A stretch of 34,537 nt of DNA. Source: Anaerolineae bacterium (GTDB lineage: Bacteria; Chloroflexota; Anaerolineae; Aggregatilineales; Phototrophicaceae). A model generated the notes under the pieces. It did not search any database. It was not told the origin of the DNA and saw only the letters and a program-made list of their open reading frames with translations. The DNA lies in the NCBI GenBank assembly GCA_017303775.1, contig JAFLCH010000010.1, positions 1 through 34,537 on the forward strand. The letters are read 5' to 3'. Numbering within the stretch: position 1 is the stretch's first letter; every line of letters starts with the position of its first letter. The position numbers and the translations under genes are program-made. Positions 1 to 9,056 of this stretch are shown one piece after another.

Positions 1-1343
1 CCGGGGCCGCCTGAATCAGGAACCGGGCGTCTGTAAAGATAAATCAACGGTGTATTCAGCTCCTGACTTTCTACATTAGCCCAGCGAGAGACAACATTGG
101 GGATTTCGCCCCCTATATCTTCGCCATCCTTTTGTGCTCGCGCCCCACCAGCTCCGCCAAAGGTGTCCGTTAATGGCGCAACAAAAAATGCGCCTGAAGC
201 GGTTAAACCATGCGTTTCGATATGGGCATGACTGCCGTGCCAGACAGCAGTTGCCCGATGTTTATATTTCTCGCTGGCGCCCATCATTTTCGAGAGGACG
301 AGTGTAGAAAGATTGTTTACGATCTGGATTGTGCCCACTGTGGCAATGGAGATAGGAGCGGGACGCTGGCAGTTCACGACGGATGACTGAGGGGCTATCA
401 TCTTTATTGGTCGTGTTACCCCATCGTTCCACGTTACATCCCAAGCTAATAGGGGAAAGATCGGCGCGAACATCGCTCCCCAAGACGCCCAGTAGCAACA
501 ATTGACTCCTACCGATGATTGTGGACTAGAGCCTGTAAAGTCATAGGTGAGTGTGTCATCCTTTTTGGTCATGGCCAACTGCACGACCAAAGTCGAGCCG
601 TCGTGTAAGTCAATATACTCACGTCCGTGCCAAGTCCCATCTGGTAGTTCACGCAGGCGTTCTCGAATGAGTTGTTCGGACTGTTGGATAAGGGCTTCTG
701 AAACGCTGTTGACCATCTCGACGCCATAATCATGATAGAGTTTGTTCATGCGGTCTTTGGCTACGAAATTGGCAGCTAACTGCGATTTCATGTCGAGTTG
801 GGTCATGCCGGGGTCGCGCACCATATTCAAAAAGGTTTCGACAACATCTTTGCGCATGACACCGCGTTCAATGATTTTTAGCCCTTTGGTCTGAAAGCCT
901 TCATGGTAAGATTCAGTAGCATTGGGAGAAAAGCCTCCGGGATCAATCGCGCCAATGTCGGTTACATGAACAAAATTGGCAACAAAGCCCGTCAAATTCC
1001 CTTCATAAAAAATAGGCGAGATGAGATAAACATCCGGAGGGTGCAAAGCGGCTGTATAGGAGTCGTTGAAAAAGTAGACATCCCCTTCATAAATCCCGGG
1101 ATTTTCAGAGAAATTGGCGATGATATGCTTTACCGCCTGCGAGGCGCTAGTCAGATGATGAAGAAACCCCACACCCCCAACCATGAGACCACCATCAGCT
1201 TTGTAGAGGGAAACCATCATGTCATGTCCCTCATTCGTGATCGGTGAACCGGAGACATTTTCCAGTGCGATGATGGCTTCATCAATCACTTGCAGCAATT
1301 TGTGGCGGATAATTTGAAACGTTACTGGATCCAGCGTCGTCAT
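1..1343 (-). CDS. hyuB: HyuB-type hydantoinase/oxoprolinase subunit B (partial, cut by window edge)
   Basis: The reading frame starts at ATG 1341-1343 and stays open to base 3, giving 447 residues with no stop, so the C-terminal part lies outside the window. The N-terminus (MTTLDPVTFQIIRHKL) and internal stretches such as NFVHVTDIGAIDPGGF, GREYIDLHDG and TDTFGGAGGARAQKDG are typical of hydantoinase B/oxoprolinase B proteins, usually 520-600 residues. HyuB acts with HyuA in ATP-dependent opening of cyclic amides (5-oxoproline, N-methylhydantoin, caprolactam and related rings). Its start overlaps the HyuA stop by 4 bases (ATGA), so the two are translationally coupled and very likely form one enzyme. 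The exact substrate cannot be told from sequence. The family call is secure. Confidence 0.93.
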   Translation of the reverse strand, partial: MTTLDPVTFQIIRHKLLQVIDEAIIALENVSGSPITNEGHDMMVSLYKADGGLMVGGVGFLHHLTSASQAVKHIIANFSENPGIYEGDVYFFNDSYTAALHPPDVYLISPIFYEGNLTGFVANFVHVTDIGAIDPGGFSPNATESYHEGFQTKGLKIIERGVMRKDVVETFLNMVRDPGMTQLDMKSQLAANFVAKDRMNKLYHDYGVEMVNSVSEALIQQSEQLIRERLRELPDGTWHGREYIDLHDGSTLVVQLAMTKKDDTLTYDFTGSSPQSSVGVNCCYWASWGAMFAPIFPLLAWDVTWNDGVTRPIKMIAPQSSVVNCQRPAPISIATVGTIQIVNNLSTLVLSKMMGASEKYKHRATAVWHGSHAHIETHGLTASGAFFVAPLTDTFGGAGGARAQKDGEDIGGEIPNVVSRWANVESQELNTPLIYLYRRPVPDSGGP

Positions 1344-3448
1344 GAGTTTACCTCGCGGGCTATAATCAGGTTTTTATATTTATCGACATGAGCTACTTGG
1401 TCAGGATTGGTGACGACAGTTGTAAATGGTGTCCAGATGATCGCGGGGCCGGGTATTCTGTTGCCGGGAACGAGTTTGTTGAAGTCGTAGCCTTTAACTT
1501 GTTGAAAGGCTTTTGCTTTTTCAACCCATGCCTGACGCGTATCGACAACAGCATGGTCAGCAGCAGAATTGCCAAAATCGTACTCATTCAACTGAGGTGT
1601 TTTTACGGTACCTGCGCCGCGTACACGATAGCTAACCAGTTCAATACCGGCTTCACGGTAAGCTGAGTCTTTACCATAACGCCCCTCGTATAGGGCTGCA
1701 AATTGTTCTATCGTTTTTTCCAACAGTTCAGATGTGATGACCGGATTATTGTCCATCGGGGCGGTTAGAATGTGTACCTGCCGACGGTAGCGCATATCAA
1801 TCGACCGTTCGATGGTGATTGCATCCCGTGAAAACCCTTCTTTAAGCAATTGGGCTGTGACTTTTTCAGTGAGTTGGTCGTAAATAGATTGGATTTGTGA
1901 GATGTTCCAAGGCTCGGTCATTGGTTTGATTGTTTGATCTTCGTGTACGATGTTGGAGGTCGTAAGACCAAACGCGCTGTGAACTGAGGCTGAGTGAGGA
2001 ATGACAATTTGAGCTACCCCTAATTCATCTCCATAGGCTGCTATATGCATCCCCGCTGTTCCCCCAAATGAGAAAAGGGTGAACTGACGGGGATCTAACC
2101 CTCGCTGGATAGTCACTTTGTGTAGCAAGTCGTAAATCATGCTGTTGGCAAGTCTGTAAATGGCTGCGGCTGCTTCTGGCACAGAGCGCCCTAACGGATC
2201 GGCCACCTTTTCCTTAAATACGGCTGCTGCTTTTTCAATGTTTAATGATTTCCGACCCCCCAGAAAAAAATTCGGGTTCAAATAGCCTAAAATCGCATCA
2301 ACATCGGTGACAGTGGGTTCCTCTCCTCCGTTTTCGTAACAGATTGGACCGGGGTATGAACCTGCACTTTTGGGGCCTACCTGTGGAATACCAGTACGTC
2401 GATCGACAGATATAATGCTGCCGCCCGCTAGGCCTAGCGAGACCACATCAAACTTGGGCATGGTGTAGTGATAACGGAGTACCATGGATTCGCGTTGATA
2501 CTCGATGGCGCCTTCCCGGACAACACCGACCTTGAAGGTTGTGCCGCCCATATCTGCCGCAATAATATTTTTATGACCGAGCATGTTGCCCAGATGTCGT
2601 GATCCGACCAGCCCTGCGACAGGCCCTGACTCGATCATACCGACCGGTGAGGCTAGTGCTTTTTCGGCAGGCAACAACCCTCCATAGGCTTGTGCTACTA
2701 ATAGGGACCCCTTGAATCCCTGATTGATGAGCTTCTCTTGAAGGTTATCAATGTACTTTTTTACCACTGGCCCTAAGCGGCTGTTGAGTGCAACGGTGGA
2801 TGTTCGCTCGTATTCGCCGACGATGGGAGCGATTTCATGCGACAAGGTGAGGAAGGTGTTCGGACTTAATTTACGGATAATTTCGCCGATACGTTTTTCA
2901 CTTTCAGGGTTGACGATAGCCCACAGGAGGCACACACCTAATGCTTCTACGCCTGCTTCTAGGAGGCTTTGAACGGCACTTTCAATTTCCGCCTCATCGG
3001 GCACATACAAGATGCGTCCGTTGGTATCGGTTCGTTCCTTGACGCCGCGAATGTGTGAAATGGAAATGATCGGGGGTAATTTTTCCGTATCGATGGGGTT
3101 GCGTTTTTCGTCTTCAGTCAATCCCGACCAACGTCCGTAACCGCCACGTGTTGAAAATAGTGTTTGCTCGAATCCACGTGTGGTAATGAGACCTGCATGA
3201 GCTAAAGTTCCATCTACAACAGCGTTCTCAGCAACAGTGGTGCTATGTAAAAACAATTGAGTGTTGTGAAGAATATTTTCCAAGGATAATTGCATGTCAG
3301 TGGCAGCTACTCTCAAAGAGTCGAGGATGCCAGTCGAGAAATCGGGAGGGGTAGAAAAGGCTTTGCCCAGAGCAATACGCCCATTTTCATCCACAATGAC
3401 ACTATCAGTACATGTACCACCTATATCTACTGCTAAAACATATCGCAT
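1340..3448 (-). CDS. hyuA: HyuA-type hydantoinase/oxoprolinase subunit A
   Basis: 702 residues, full length for HyuA. The N-terminus carries an actin-like phosphate-binding motif (DIGGT, residues 8-12), and a second one, ADMGGTTFKVGVV, lies near residue 300. A glycine-rich LFSFGGTAGMH segment follows around residue 465. These mark the ATP-binding ASKHA fold of hydantoinase A/oxoprolinase. With HyuB it should hydrolyse a cyclic amide at the cost of ATP. The start is supported by AAGGA about 9 bases upstream. It lies 89 bases after the creatininase-family gene, and both belong to the same run. Known members act on 5-oxoproline, N-methylhydantoin, hydantoins, acetone (carboxylases) or caprolactam. 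The neighbourhood (creatininase-like hydrolase, aminotransferases, acyl-CoA ligase) favours a lactam or hydantoin-like ring, by inference only. Confidence 0.93.
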   Translation of the reverse strand: MRYVLAVDIGGTCTDSVIVDENGRIALGKAFSTPPDFSTGILDSLRVAATDMQLSLENILHNTQLFLHSTTVAENAVVDGTLAHAGLITTRGFEQTLFSTRGGYGRWSGLTEDEKRNPIDTEKLPPIISISHIRGVKERTDTNGRILYVPDEAEIESAVQSLLEAGVEALGVCLLWAIVNPESEKRIGEIIRKLSPNTFLTLSHEIAPIVGEYERTSTVALNSRLGPVVKKYIDNLQEKLINQGFKGSLLVAQAYGGLLPAEKALASPVGMIESGPVAGLVGSRHLGNMLGHKNIIAADMGGTTFKVGVVREGAIEYQRESMVLRYHYTMPKFDVVSLGLAGGSIISVDRRTGIPQVGPKSAGSYPGPICYENGGEEPTVTDVDAILGYLNPNFFLGGRKSLNIEKAAAVFKEKVADPLGRSVPEAAAAIYRLANSMIYDLLHKVTIQRGLDPRQFTLFSFGGTAGMHIAAYGDELGVAQIVIPHSASVHSAFGLTTSNIVHEDQTIKPMTEPWNISQIQSIYDQLTEKVTAQLLKEGFSRDAITIERSIDMRYRRQVHILTAPMDNNPVITSELLEKTIEQFAALYEGRYGKDSAYREAGIELVSYRVRGAGTVKTPQLNEYDFGNSAADHAVVDTRQAWVEKAKAFQQVKGYDFNKLVPGNRIPGPAIIWTPFTTVVTNPDQVAHVDKYKNLIIAREVNS

Positions 3449-3537
3449 TCTTACGTCCTTCTTTCAATAGTGGACTGCAATAAAAGCATTAGTTGTCAAT
3501 ACGCTACGCGTTTGAAGTCACAACTTTCTGGGTAGGT
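3449..3537. other. Short intergenic gap, no gene
   Basis: Eighty-nine bases between the creatininase-family stop and hyuA. On the minus strand it contains TTGACA (3499-3494), but no well-placed -10 box follows, so I do not call a promoter. The hyuA ribosome-binding site lies at its downstream end. Confidence 0.5.
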
Positions 3538-4365
3538 CTAGACACGATTGTAGAAACCGGGCATATCTCGACCTCCGCTTCCATGTGTCAGGCCACGAAT
3601 TAGCTCAATCAGCATATCGGTCAAGATAGCGAAAGATTCTTCACCTTCGACAGCTGTTGCTCGTGCCGGGTCACCGTTGTAAGCCTGTACCAAGCCCATC
3701 TCTACAAAATCTTTCTGACCACGCCCGATCACATTAACGAGGCTGATAGGTATCTCAGGTAAGGCTGGCATCAATTGGGTATCAACTAATTCAGGGTGAT
3801 CCGCCAGAACAAGAGATGTTTCATAACGTCCAGCGTGACACTCACTCTTTTTGAATTCCTCGGTGAGGCGTACAGCGCGTTCGCGGCGGGTGAGGTCAAG
3901 ATAACCTATAAGAACGCCGGTCGATTCTTGAATGAGGTCGATACTACGATGAAGTGTCTGGACATGTTCCGGCTCGAAGTGGTTGTTAACAAGGATGATA
4001 TATTGGAATCCTTGTTCAATTAATGAGCGGCATATATCAACAATCATTGCTTGCAAAGTGGCTTCGTTGACATGAATGGTTCCCAAGAAACGACCTGCAT
4101 AACGGGTGACCGCATAGCCAAGGCTTGGCAAGATCAGTGCAGTGACTTCAGAGTCATCTGCTAACTGTTGGGCTGCACGTCGACACATTCCCTCAGAAAT
4201 GATGACATCAGTACTTAACGGTGAGTGAGGGCCGTGTGCTTCTGTTGCGCCGACGGGGAAGAGGAGCACCGTTTTTCGACCGGCTTTGAGACGAGACTCA
4301 AGTTGGCTATAAGAGTGGTTCGCAAAATAAAGCTCTCTATTTTGCATGTCTTGTCTTTCAACCAT
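3538..4365 (-). CDS. Creatininase-family metal-dependent amidohydrolase
   Basis: 275 residues from the first ATG (4365); an alternative ATG at 4347 would remove six residues. Metal ligands of the creatininase fold are all visible: E42, H44 and D53 in GATEAHGPHSPLSTD, then H129 and E131 in LVNNHFEPEH, then H177 and E182 in CHAGRYETS. Spacings match Pseudomonas creatininase (Glu34, His36, Asp45, His120, Glu122, His178). The HxE form (HFE) resembles real creatininases (NGHYEN) more than the NGHGGN form of MftE-type or formamide-hydrolase members. The reaction is probably hydrolysis of a cyclic or linear amide. It lies 10 bases after the MDR gene and just before hyuA/hyuB, a context suggesting creatinine-, hydantoin- or lactam-like substrates. 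True creatininase activity is not proven. Confidence 0.88.
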   Translation of the reverse strand: MVERQDMQNRELYFANHSYSQLESRLKAGRKTVLLFPVGATEAHGPHSPLSTDVIISEGMCRRAAQQLADDSEVTALILPSLGYAVTRYAGRFLGTIHVNEATLQAMIVDICRSLIEQGFQYIILVNNHFEPEHVQTLHRSIDLIQESTGVLIGYLDLTRRERAVRLTEEFKKSECHAGRYETSLVLADHPELVDTQLMPALPEIPISLVNVIGRGQKDFVEMGLVQAYNGDPARATAVEGEESFAILTDMLIELIRGLTHGSGGRDMPGFYNRV

Positions 4366-4375
4366 ACTTCACAAC

Positions 4376-5422
4376 CTAATCTTTGCTGACTTCAAGTACG
4401 ATCTTGCCGAAAAAATCACCTGCTTCGAGCTTGGCTTGTGCAGCGCCTGCTTCAGACAATGAGAAGGTACTGTCGATATATGGTTTAAGCGTGCCGTCAA
4501 ACACGAGATTCATGACGGCATGAAAATCTGCCATCGTGCCCATCATCGAACCTAGAATGCTTAAGTGCTTGGAGAAGATGAAACGGTTATCAATTTCGAT
4601 TTTGGGGCCAGACGTGCTGCCTACTGTCACCAACCGTCCACCTACACGTAATGAGCGAATGCTGTTGGAAAAAGTATCTTGCCCCACATTATCGACTACT
4701 ACATCGACACCCTGTTTCCCCGATAACTTGTAAACTGCTCGTGACCAATCTTCTTCCGAACGGTTGATGAGGACATCCGCACCCAGTGCCTTGGCCTTTT
4801 CCAGTTTTTCGGCATTCGAACCGACCACAAAAACCTCGGCACCAAGATATTTGGCAATTTCAATAGAGGCGGTATTTACCCCTCCACCAGCACCGATGAT
4901 GAGTACACGTTCACCGTGCTGTACATGAGCACGAGTAACGAGGCTGTGCCATGCCGTCAAATAGACGAGTGAGGCCGCTGCTGCAACGTCATAACCCACG
5001 TTAGGCGGGATGATCAGACAATTTCGTGCCGGGACAGTCACATATTCGGCGAATGTGCCGTTGGTATGTTCACCTAAAATCGAGAATCGTGGGCTGCGGT
5101 TGTCCATACCAGAAAGACTTGGCAGTGAAAGCGGATCACTTAATGTCCCGTTGATAACAACGCGATCACCAATCTTCACATTTGTAACCGCTTCGCCGAT
5201 GGCTGTTACAACTCCCGCACCATCCGCACCTTGTACATGAGGGAAATGTAAATCTAACCCTGCCCATCCTTCTCGTACCCAAATATCAAGATGGTTTAAG
5301 GCAGCGTTGCGAATATTCACCAACACATCGTTTGGCCCGATGCCGGGTACGTCAACGTCACCATATTCAACGACTTCCGGCCCACCATGGCGAGTAAGGT
5401 AGAATGCTTTCATCTTATTCAT
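4376..5422 (-). CDS. Zinc-independent MDR family oxidoreductase (quinone oxidoreductase-like)
   Basis: 348 residues from ATG 5422. This start has AAGGGAG about 10 bases upstream and begins 4 bases after the acyl-CoA ligase stop. The longer frame to 5467 would overlap that gene and has no good ribosome-binding site. The N-terminal GroES-like domain (GPEVVEYGDVDVP, HVQGADGAGVV) is followed by a Rossmann NAD(P) site (IIGAGGGVNTASIEIAK) and the C-terminal FFGKIVLEV signature. The catalytic-zinc Cys is replaced (AALNHLDIW) and the structural-zinc Cys cluster is absent, so it should be a zinc-free reductase of quinone, enone or enoyl-CoA type. Next to an acyl-CoA ligase and an enoyl-CoA hydratase homologue, reduction of an unsaturated CoA ester or enone is plausible. 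Confidence 0.88.
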   Translation of the reverse strand: MNKMKAFYLTRHGGPEVVEYGDVDVPGIGPNDVLVNIRNAALNHLDIWVREGWAGLDLHFPHVQGADGAGVVTAIGEAVTNVKIGDRVVINGTLSDPLSLPSLSGMDNRSPRFSILGEHTNGTFAEYVTVPARNCLIIPPNVGYDVAAAASLVYLTAWHSLVTRAHVQHGERVLIIGAGGGVNTASIEIAKYLGAEVFVVGSNAEKLEKAKALGADVLINRSEEDWSRAVYKLSGKQGVDVVVDNVGQDTFSNSIRSLRVGGRLVTVGSTSGPKIEIDNRFIFSKHLSILGSMMGTMADFHAVMNLVFDGTLKPYIDSTFSLSEAGAAQAKLEAGDFFGKIVLEVSKD

Positions 5423-5426
5423 TGAT

Positions 5427-6959
5427 TTATGACTCCCTTTGCTCAAATAATTGCCGTCGCAGCTCACCTTTAAGCAGCTTACCTGTCGGGTTCACCGGCA
5501 GCGGATCTTTTCTGATGATGAGTTTGCGTGGCATCTTGTATCGGGCGATTTGACCATCACAGAATGCCCGTAATTCATCCAACGTCAATGTTTCTCCCTT
5601 GCGCAAGACGACCACCGCACAGACAGTTTCCCCCCATTTCTCATCAGGTACACCAATAACTGCAACCTCTGACAGCTTAGGATGTTTATAGAGGAATCGC
5701 TCCAATTCGGCCGGATAGATATTCTCCCCACCGGAGATAATCATGTCCTTTTTGCGGTCAACAATTGTGATATATCCGTCCTCATCCTGCGTCGCAAGAT
5801 CACCGGAATGAAACCAACCATCCCTAATGGCGGAACGGCTTGCAGCTTCGTTGCGCCAGTAACCTGTAATAACATGAGGGCCACGAATCAGGATTTCGCC
5901 TACCTCACCAACCCCGACAGTTTCGCCTCTAAATCCAGCTAGGCGCACCTCTGTATGGAAAAAGGGTAATCCGGCTGAACCTATTTTTTTAATCGCCATT
6001 TCTTTGGGCGTTACGATCGCCGGGCCGGCTGTTTCGGTAAGGCCATACGATTGCAGCACCAGAATGCCACGGTCATGGTAGGCTTTGATCAAATCCGCGG
6101 GAACAGGCGCCGCTGAGGCCAATAACCAGCGGAGAGAACTCAGGTCATATTGATCATATTCAGGAGCATTCAACAATCCGTTTAGCATAGCGGGGACAGC
6201 CATAAAGTGATTGATCTTCTCGCGCTCGATGAGCGACAGAGCACGATTAGTGTCCCAAACCGGAATAAGAACCACTGTTGAACCAATATGAATATAGGTC
6301 GTAACGAAACTGATGCCTCCCACGTGATACATGGGCAAGGGAAGCAAGTTAATATCCGTTTGGCGGTGGTCTAATGTGTGTGTGATTGTTAAGGAACACC
6401 AAAACAACTGATTGTGGGTTAGTAACGCCCCTTTCGGTTGGCCGGTTGTTCCTGACGAATACATTAATACGAGTGGATCATCATCTCCACCTATAACCTC
6501 GAAGTCATCACCACTGAAGCCCGAGAGAAAATCATGGTAAGTTCGAACAGTGCTTTTGGGGGCTGCTCCAACCATAATTTCTTGTTGGAGTTCCGGTACC
6601 TCATCCCGTTGACCGCTTGCAGATTCAAGAAATTCTTCACTGTAAAAAAGTGTCTTTGCCCCAGAGTTTTCAAGAATATAGCGCACCTCAGGACGTGCCA
6701 GACGCCAGTTAATCCCGGTTAATATTGCACCAAGCTTGGCTACGCCAAAATAAAACTCGTAGTACTCGACACAATTTCGCAATAAAACTGCTACTCTGTC
6801 ACCGCGCTTAACGCCACTTGCAGCTAAGGCTCGAGCCGTTTGATTTGCCCGACGATTTAGATCGCGAAAAGTCAGGCGTTGATCACCGGATATTAGCCCG
6901 ACCTTATTCGGTTGGAGGTAAGCGCGGCGAGCGAGAATAGCACCGATATTTATCCCCAT
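5427..6959 (-). CDS. Acyl-CoA synthetase (AMP-binding, ANL superfamily)
   Basis: 510 residues from ATG 6959, two bases after the preceding TGA and with GAGAGGA a short distance upstream. An in-frame upstream ATG at 6989 would overlap the preceding gene by 29 bases and is less likely. Adenylation motifs are complete: SSGTTGQPKGALLTH (P-loop), SYGLTETAGP, GWFHSGDLATQDEDGYI, DRKKDMIISGGENIYP and the C-terminal lysine motif PVNPTGKLLKGELR. It activates a carboxylic acid to the acyl-adenylate and then to acyl-CoA in the cytoplasm. Placed directly after an enoyl-CoA hydratase homologue, it probably channels the deaminated carbon skeleton made by the cluster into beta-oxidation-type chemistry. Chain length or ring nature of the acid cannot be read from sequence. 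Confidence 0.95.
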   Translation of the reverse strand: MGINIGAILARRAYLQPNKVGLISGDQRLTFRDLNRRANQTARALAASGVKRGDRVAVLLRNCVEYYEFYFGVAKLGAILTGINWRLARPEVRYILENSGAKTLFYSEEFLESASGQRDEVPELQQEIMVGAAPKSTVRTYHDFLSGFSGDDFEVIGGDDDPLVLMYSSGTTGQPKGALLTHNQLFWCSLTITHTLDHRQTDINLLPLPMYHVGGISFVTTYIHIGSTVVLIPVWDTNRALSLIEREKINHFMAVPAMLNGLLNAPEYDQYDLSSLRWLLASAAPVPADLIKAYHDRGILVLQSYGLTETAGPAIVTPKEMAIKKIGSAGLPFFHTEVRLAGFRGETVGVGEVGEILIRGPHVITGYWRNEAASRSAIRDGWFHSGDLATQDEDGYITIVDRKKDMIISGGENIYPAELERFLYKHPKLSEVAVIGVPDEKWGETVCAVVVLRKGETLTLDELRAFCDGQIARYKMPRKLIIRKDPLPVNPTGKLLKGELRRQLFEQRES

Positions 6960-6960
6960 A

Positions 6961-7776
6961 TCAGGTATCCTCTCGAAAAGGGCCATCACGGGCTTCTAGA
7001 AAGGCACGCATACCTTGCTGAACCAACAGATCCATAAGCCGTCGTTGGTCAGGTAAGTTGGCTCCGAGGACGAGGCCATCCGAATGGACGTGCTGACGCA
7101 TACTATTACTGAAGCCCATCATGTCATAGACGTTACGCAGACTGCGTTTAGTCATTTCCAGCGGATAAGCAGGTACTTTGGCAATTCTCTCTGCCAATTT
7201 CAGGCTTGCGGTTTCCAATGTGCCAGCAGGAACAACACGATTAATCAACCCCATCTGTAACATGGTCGCAGCGTCAATCATATCGCCCGTGTAGTAATAC
7301 TCGTGCAGAAATTTGCTATGGGTTAGAAACGGCATGATAGGCATTGGCGATAAGGCGTAATGCCGTATCTCTGGTTCACCTAAACGGGCATGTTCAGCAG
7401 CAATCGCGAGATCACAGGTCAACGCAAGCGCAGCACCAGCAGCAACTGCATAACCGTTAATCGCGGCAATGACAGGCAGTCGCAGATACCAAATTTTGAA
7501 AAACAACTCCAGATTGCCACGCAGAATAGCCTCCAACTGTGATAGATCAAAGTCATCGATTGACTCCATATCCCAACCGGTACAGAAGGCTTTTTCCCCG
7601 CTACCCGTGATAATGAGAACCCGCAAGTCTTTATCATCTTCTACCTCATCCAGAGCGTGTATCATTTCATTGCGGCTTTCTGGTAGACGCAGTGAATTGA
7701 GTCGCTCCGGACGGTTAATAGTTAACCGCATCACAGAGCCGTGACGCTCCAGTATGATGTCTTGATAGTTATTCAT
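6961..7776 (-). CDS. Enoyl-CoA hydratase/isomerase (crotonase) family protein
   Basis: 271 residues, normal for crotonases. Oxyanion-hole segments are present: AFCTGWDMESI (residues 63-73) and NGYAVAAGAALALTCDLAIA (107-126). Both catalytic glutamates of hydratases seem kept: E136 in GEPEI, equivalent to rat Glu144, and E159 in LHEYYYTGD, equivalent to Glu164. The usual PGAGGTQRL stretch is replaced by LSPMPIMPF, so the active-site loop differs from classical enoyl-CoA hydratases and another crotonase reaction (isomerase, hydrolase) is possible. It starts 7 bases after the AT1 stop and ends one base before the acyl-CoA ligase start, so it is clearly part of one operon. Confidence 0.92.
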   Translation of the reverse strand: MNNYQDIILERHGSVMRLTINRPERLNSLRLPESRNEMIHALDEVEDDKDLRVLIITGSGEKAFCTGWDMESIDDFDLSQLEAILRGNLELFFKIWYLRLPVIAAINGYAVAAGAALALTCDLAIAAEHARLGEPEIRHYALSPMPIMPFLTHSKFLHEYYYTGDMIDAATMLQMGLINRVVPAGTLETASLKLAERIAKVPAYPLEMTKRSLRNVYDMMGFSNSMRQHVHSDGLVLGANLPDQRRLMDLLVQQGMRAFLEARDGPFREDT

Positions 7777-7783
7777 GTGTGTA

Positions 7784-8998
7784 TCACAACGCTTCTAGTG
7801 CTTCACGGACGCGCGTTAACCCTTTTTGTAATACATTCATGTTGCTCGCACCTGATACACGGAACCAACCCTCCCCACATGGGCCAAAAGCAGACCCGGC
7901 CGTCAGCGCTACATTGCCGCGTATGAGGACAAAATCAGTTAGCTGTTCGACCTCAGAATCAGACAGCGGGCCGTCAGTATGCTGTCTGAGGTAGCTCCGC
8001 ATCGCCTCGCCTTTCTCACGCAAAAATTCCCGTGCATCAACAAACGTATAGAATGTCCCATCTTGCGGCTGGCAATGCACATACGGCATTTGGTTGATCT
8101 GATTGACAATAAATTGGCGGCGGTGTGTTAGTTCATCAAGCATCGCCTTGAAGTGTTCACTTGAACTTGTCAAGGCAGCAAGTGCAGCCCGCTGCGAAAT
8201 TGCCGGGGCGCATATACTGGAAAATTGTTGTGCTTTTACAAGCGCTGATGTTAATCCTTTGGGGCTGGCAACGTAACCAACGCGCCAACCGGTCATTCCG
8301 AACCCTTTTGAAAACCCATTAACAGTAAAAGTTCGTTCATGCATTCCCGGCAAGCTGGCAGGACTGATAATCTGCTTGCCATCAAACATAATTCTTTCGT
8401 AAAGTTCATCCGAGACTACCCATAGGTCATATTTGATAGCCAATTCGGACAGAGCTTCGGTTACTTCACGACTGAGAGCTGCGCCGGTTGGGTTACCGGG
8501 GCTGTTCATAAACAAGAGTTTTGTTCGCGGAGTTATAGCTGCTTCAACGGCACTAACGTCAGGATTCCAGTTATCTTCGCCTCTTGTCGGAATCTCAATT
8601 GGGGTCGCATTACATAACTCGACAAGCGGCCCAAACGCGCTATATGCCGGGCCAAACATAATCGCTTCATCACCGGGGTCGAGAACCACTTGCGTGACAG
8701 CTGCTATAGCTTCGCTGCTACCACAGGTTACAAGAATATCTTCAACGCTGTATGAAAGGCTATTTTCTTTTGCGAGTTTGCCGATGATTGCTTCTCGTAA
8801 TGGAAGAATGCCGCTGTTGGTCGTGTATCCGGTGAAATTTTCTTCAATTGCTTGAATCGCAGCATCTTGAACCGCTGGAAATGGATCAAAGTCAATTGTC
8901 CCAACACCCAACGAAATGAGATCGTCCCGTTTAACATCAAAGTACTTGCGGATTCCTGAGGGCTTAATATTTTGGATGCGCGTAGAAAGTGGCTTCAT
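7784..8998 (-). CDS. Class I/II PLP aminotransferase AT1
   Basis: 404 residues. The PLP lysine is K231 in NGFSKGFGMTGWRVGY. The cofactor motif SPGNPTG is intact (N169), as are SDELY (D197, Y200) and the carboxylate-binding Arg in GEGWFRVSG. It belongs to the aspartate/aromatic aminotransferase fold, subgroup I-gamma. It transfers an amino group between an amino acid and a 2-oxo acid in the cytoplasm; the substrate is unknown. About 25 residues around 325-350 (REKGEAMRSYL to SEVEQLTD) are extra compared with typical members and are shared only with AT2 (12265-13485), so AT1 and AT2 are a recent pair. The start is supported by GAGAGGAAG upstream. It lies between the M55 peptidase and the crotonase gene. 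Confidence 0.93.
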   Translation of the reverse strand: MKPLSTRIQNIKPSGIRKYFDVKRDDLISLGVGTIDFDPFPAVQDAAIQAIEENFTGYTTNSGILPLREAIIGKLAKENSLSYSVEDILVTCGSSEAIAAVTQVVLDPGDEAIMFGPAYSAFGPLVELCNATPIEIPTRGEDNWNPDVSAVEAAITPRTKLLFMNSPGNPTGAALSREVTEALSELAIKYDLWVVSDELYERIMFDGKQIISPASLPGMHERTFTVNGFSKGFGMTGWRVGYVASPKGLTSALVKAQQFSSICAPAISQRAALAALTSSSEHFKAMLDELTHRRQFIVNQINQMPYVHCQPQDGTFYTFVDAREFLREKGEAMRSYLRQHTDGPLSDSEVEQLTDFVLIRGNVALTAGSAFGPCGEGWFRVSGASNMNVLQKGLTRVREALEAL

Positions 8999-9056
8999 TT
9001 ATGAAAAACTTCCTCTCTGAAGATGGCTGTCGGTGTGCTTGAAAGTGTTTGTTCTT

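Noticed and set aside
262-501. A 79-residue frame on the minus strand, possible separate small gene
   Set aside because: It is out of frame inside hyuB, whose own frame is open from 1343 to the window edge.
3449-3537. Promoter before hyuA based on TTGACA
   Set aside because: No -10 box lies at 16-19 bases; a single box is not enough.
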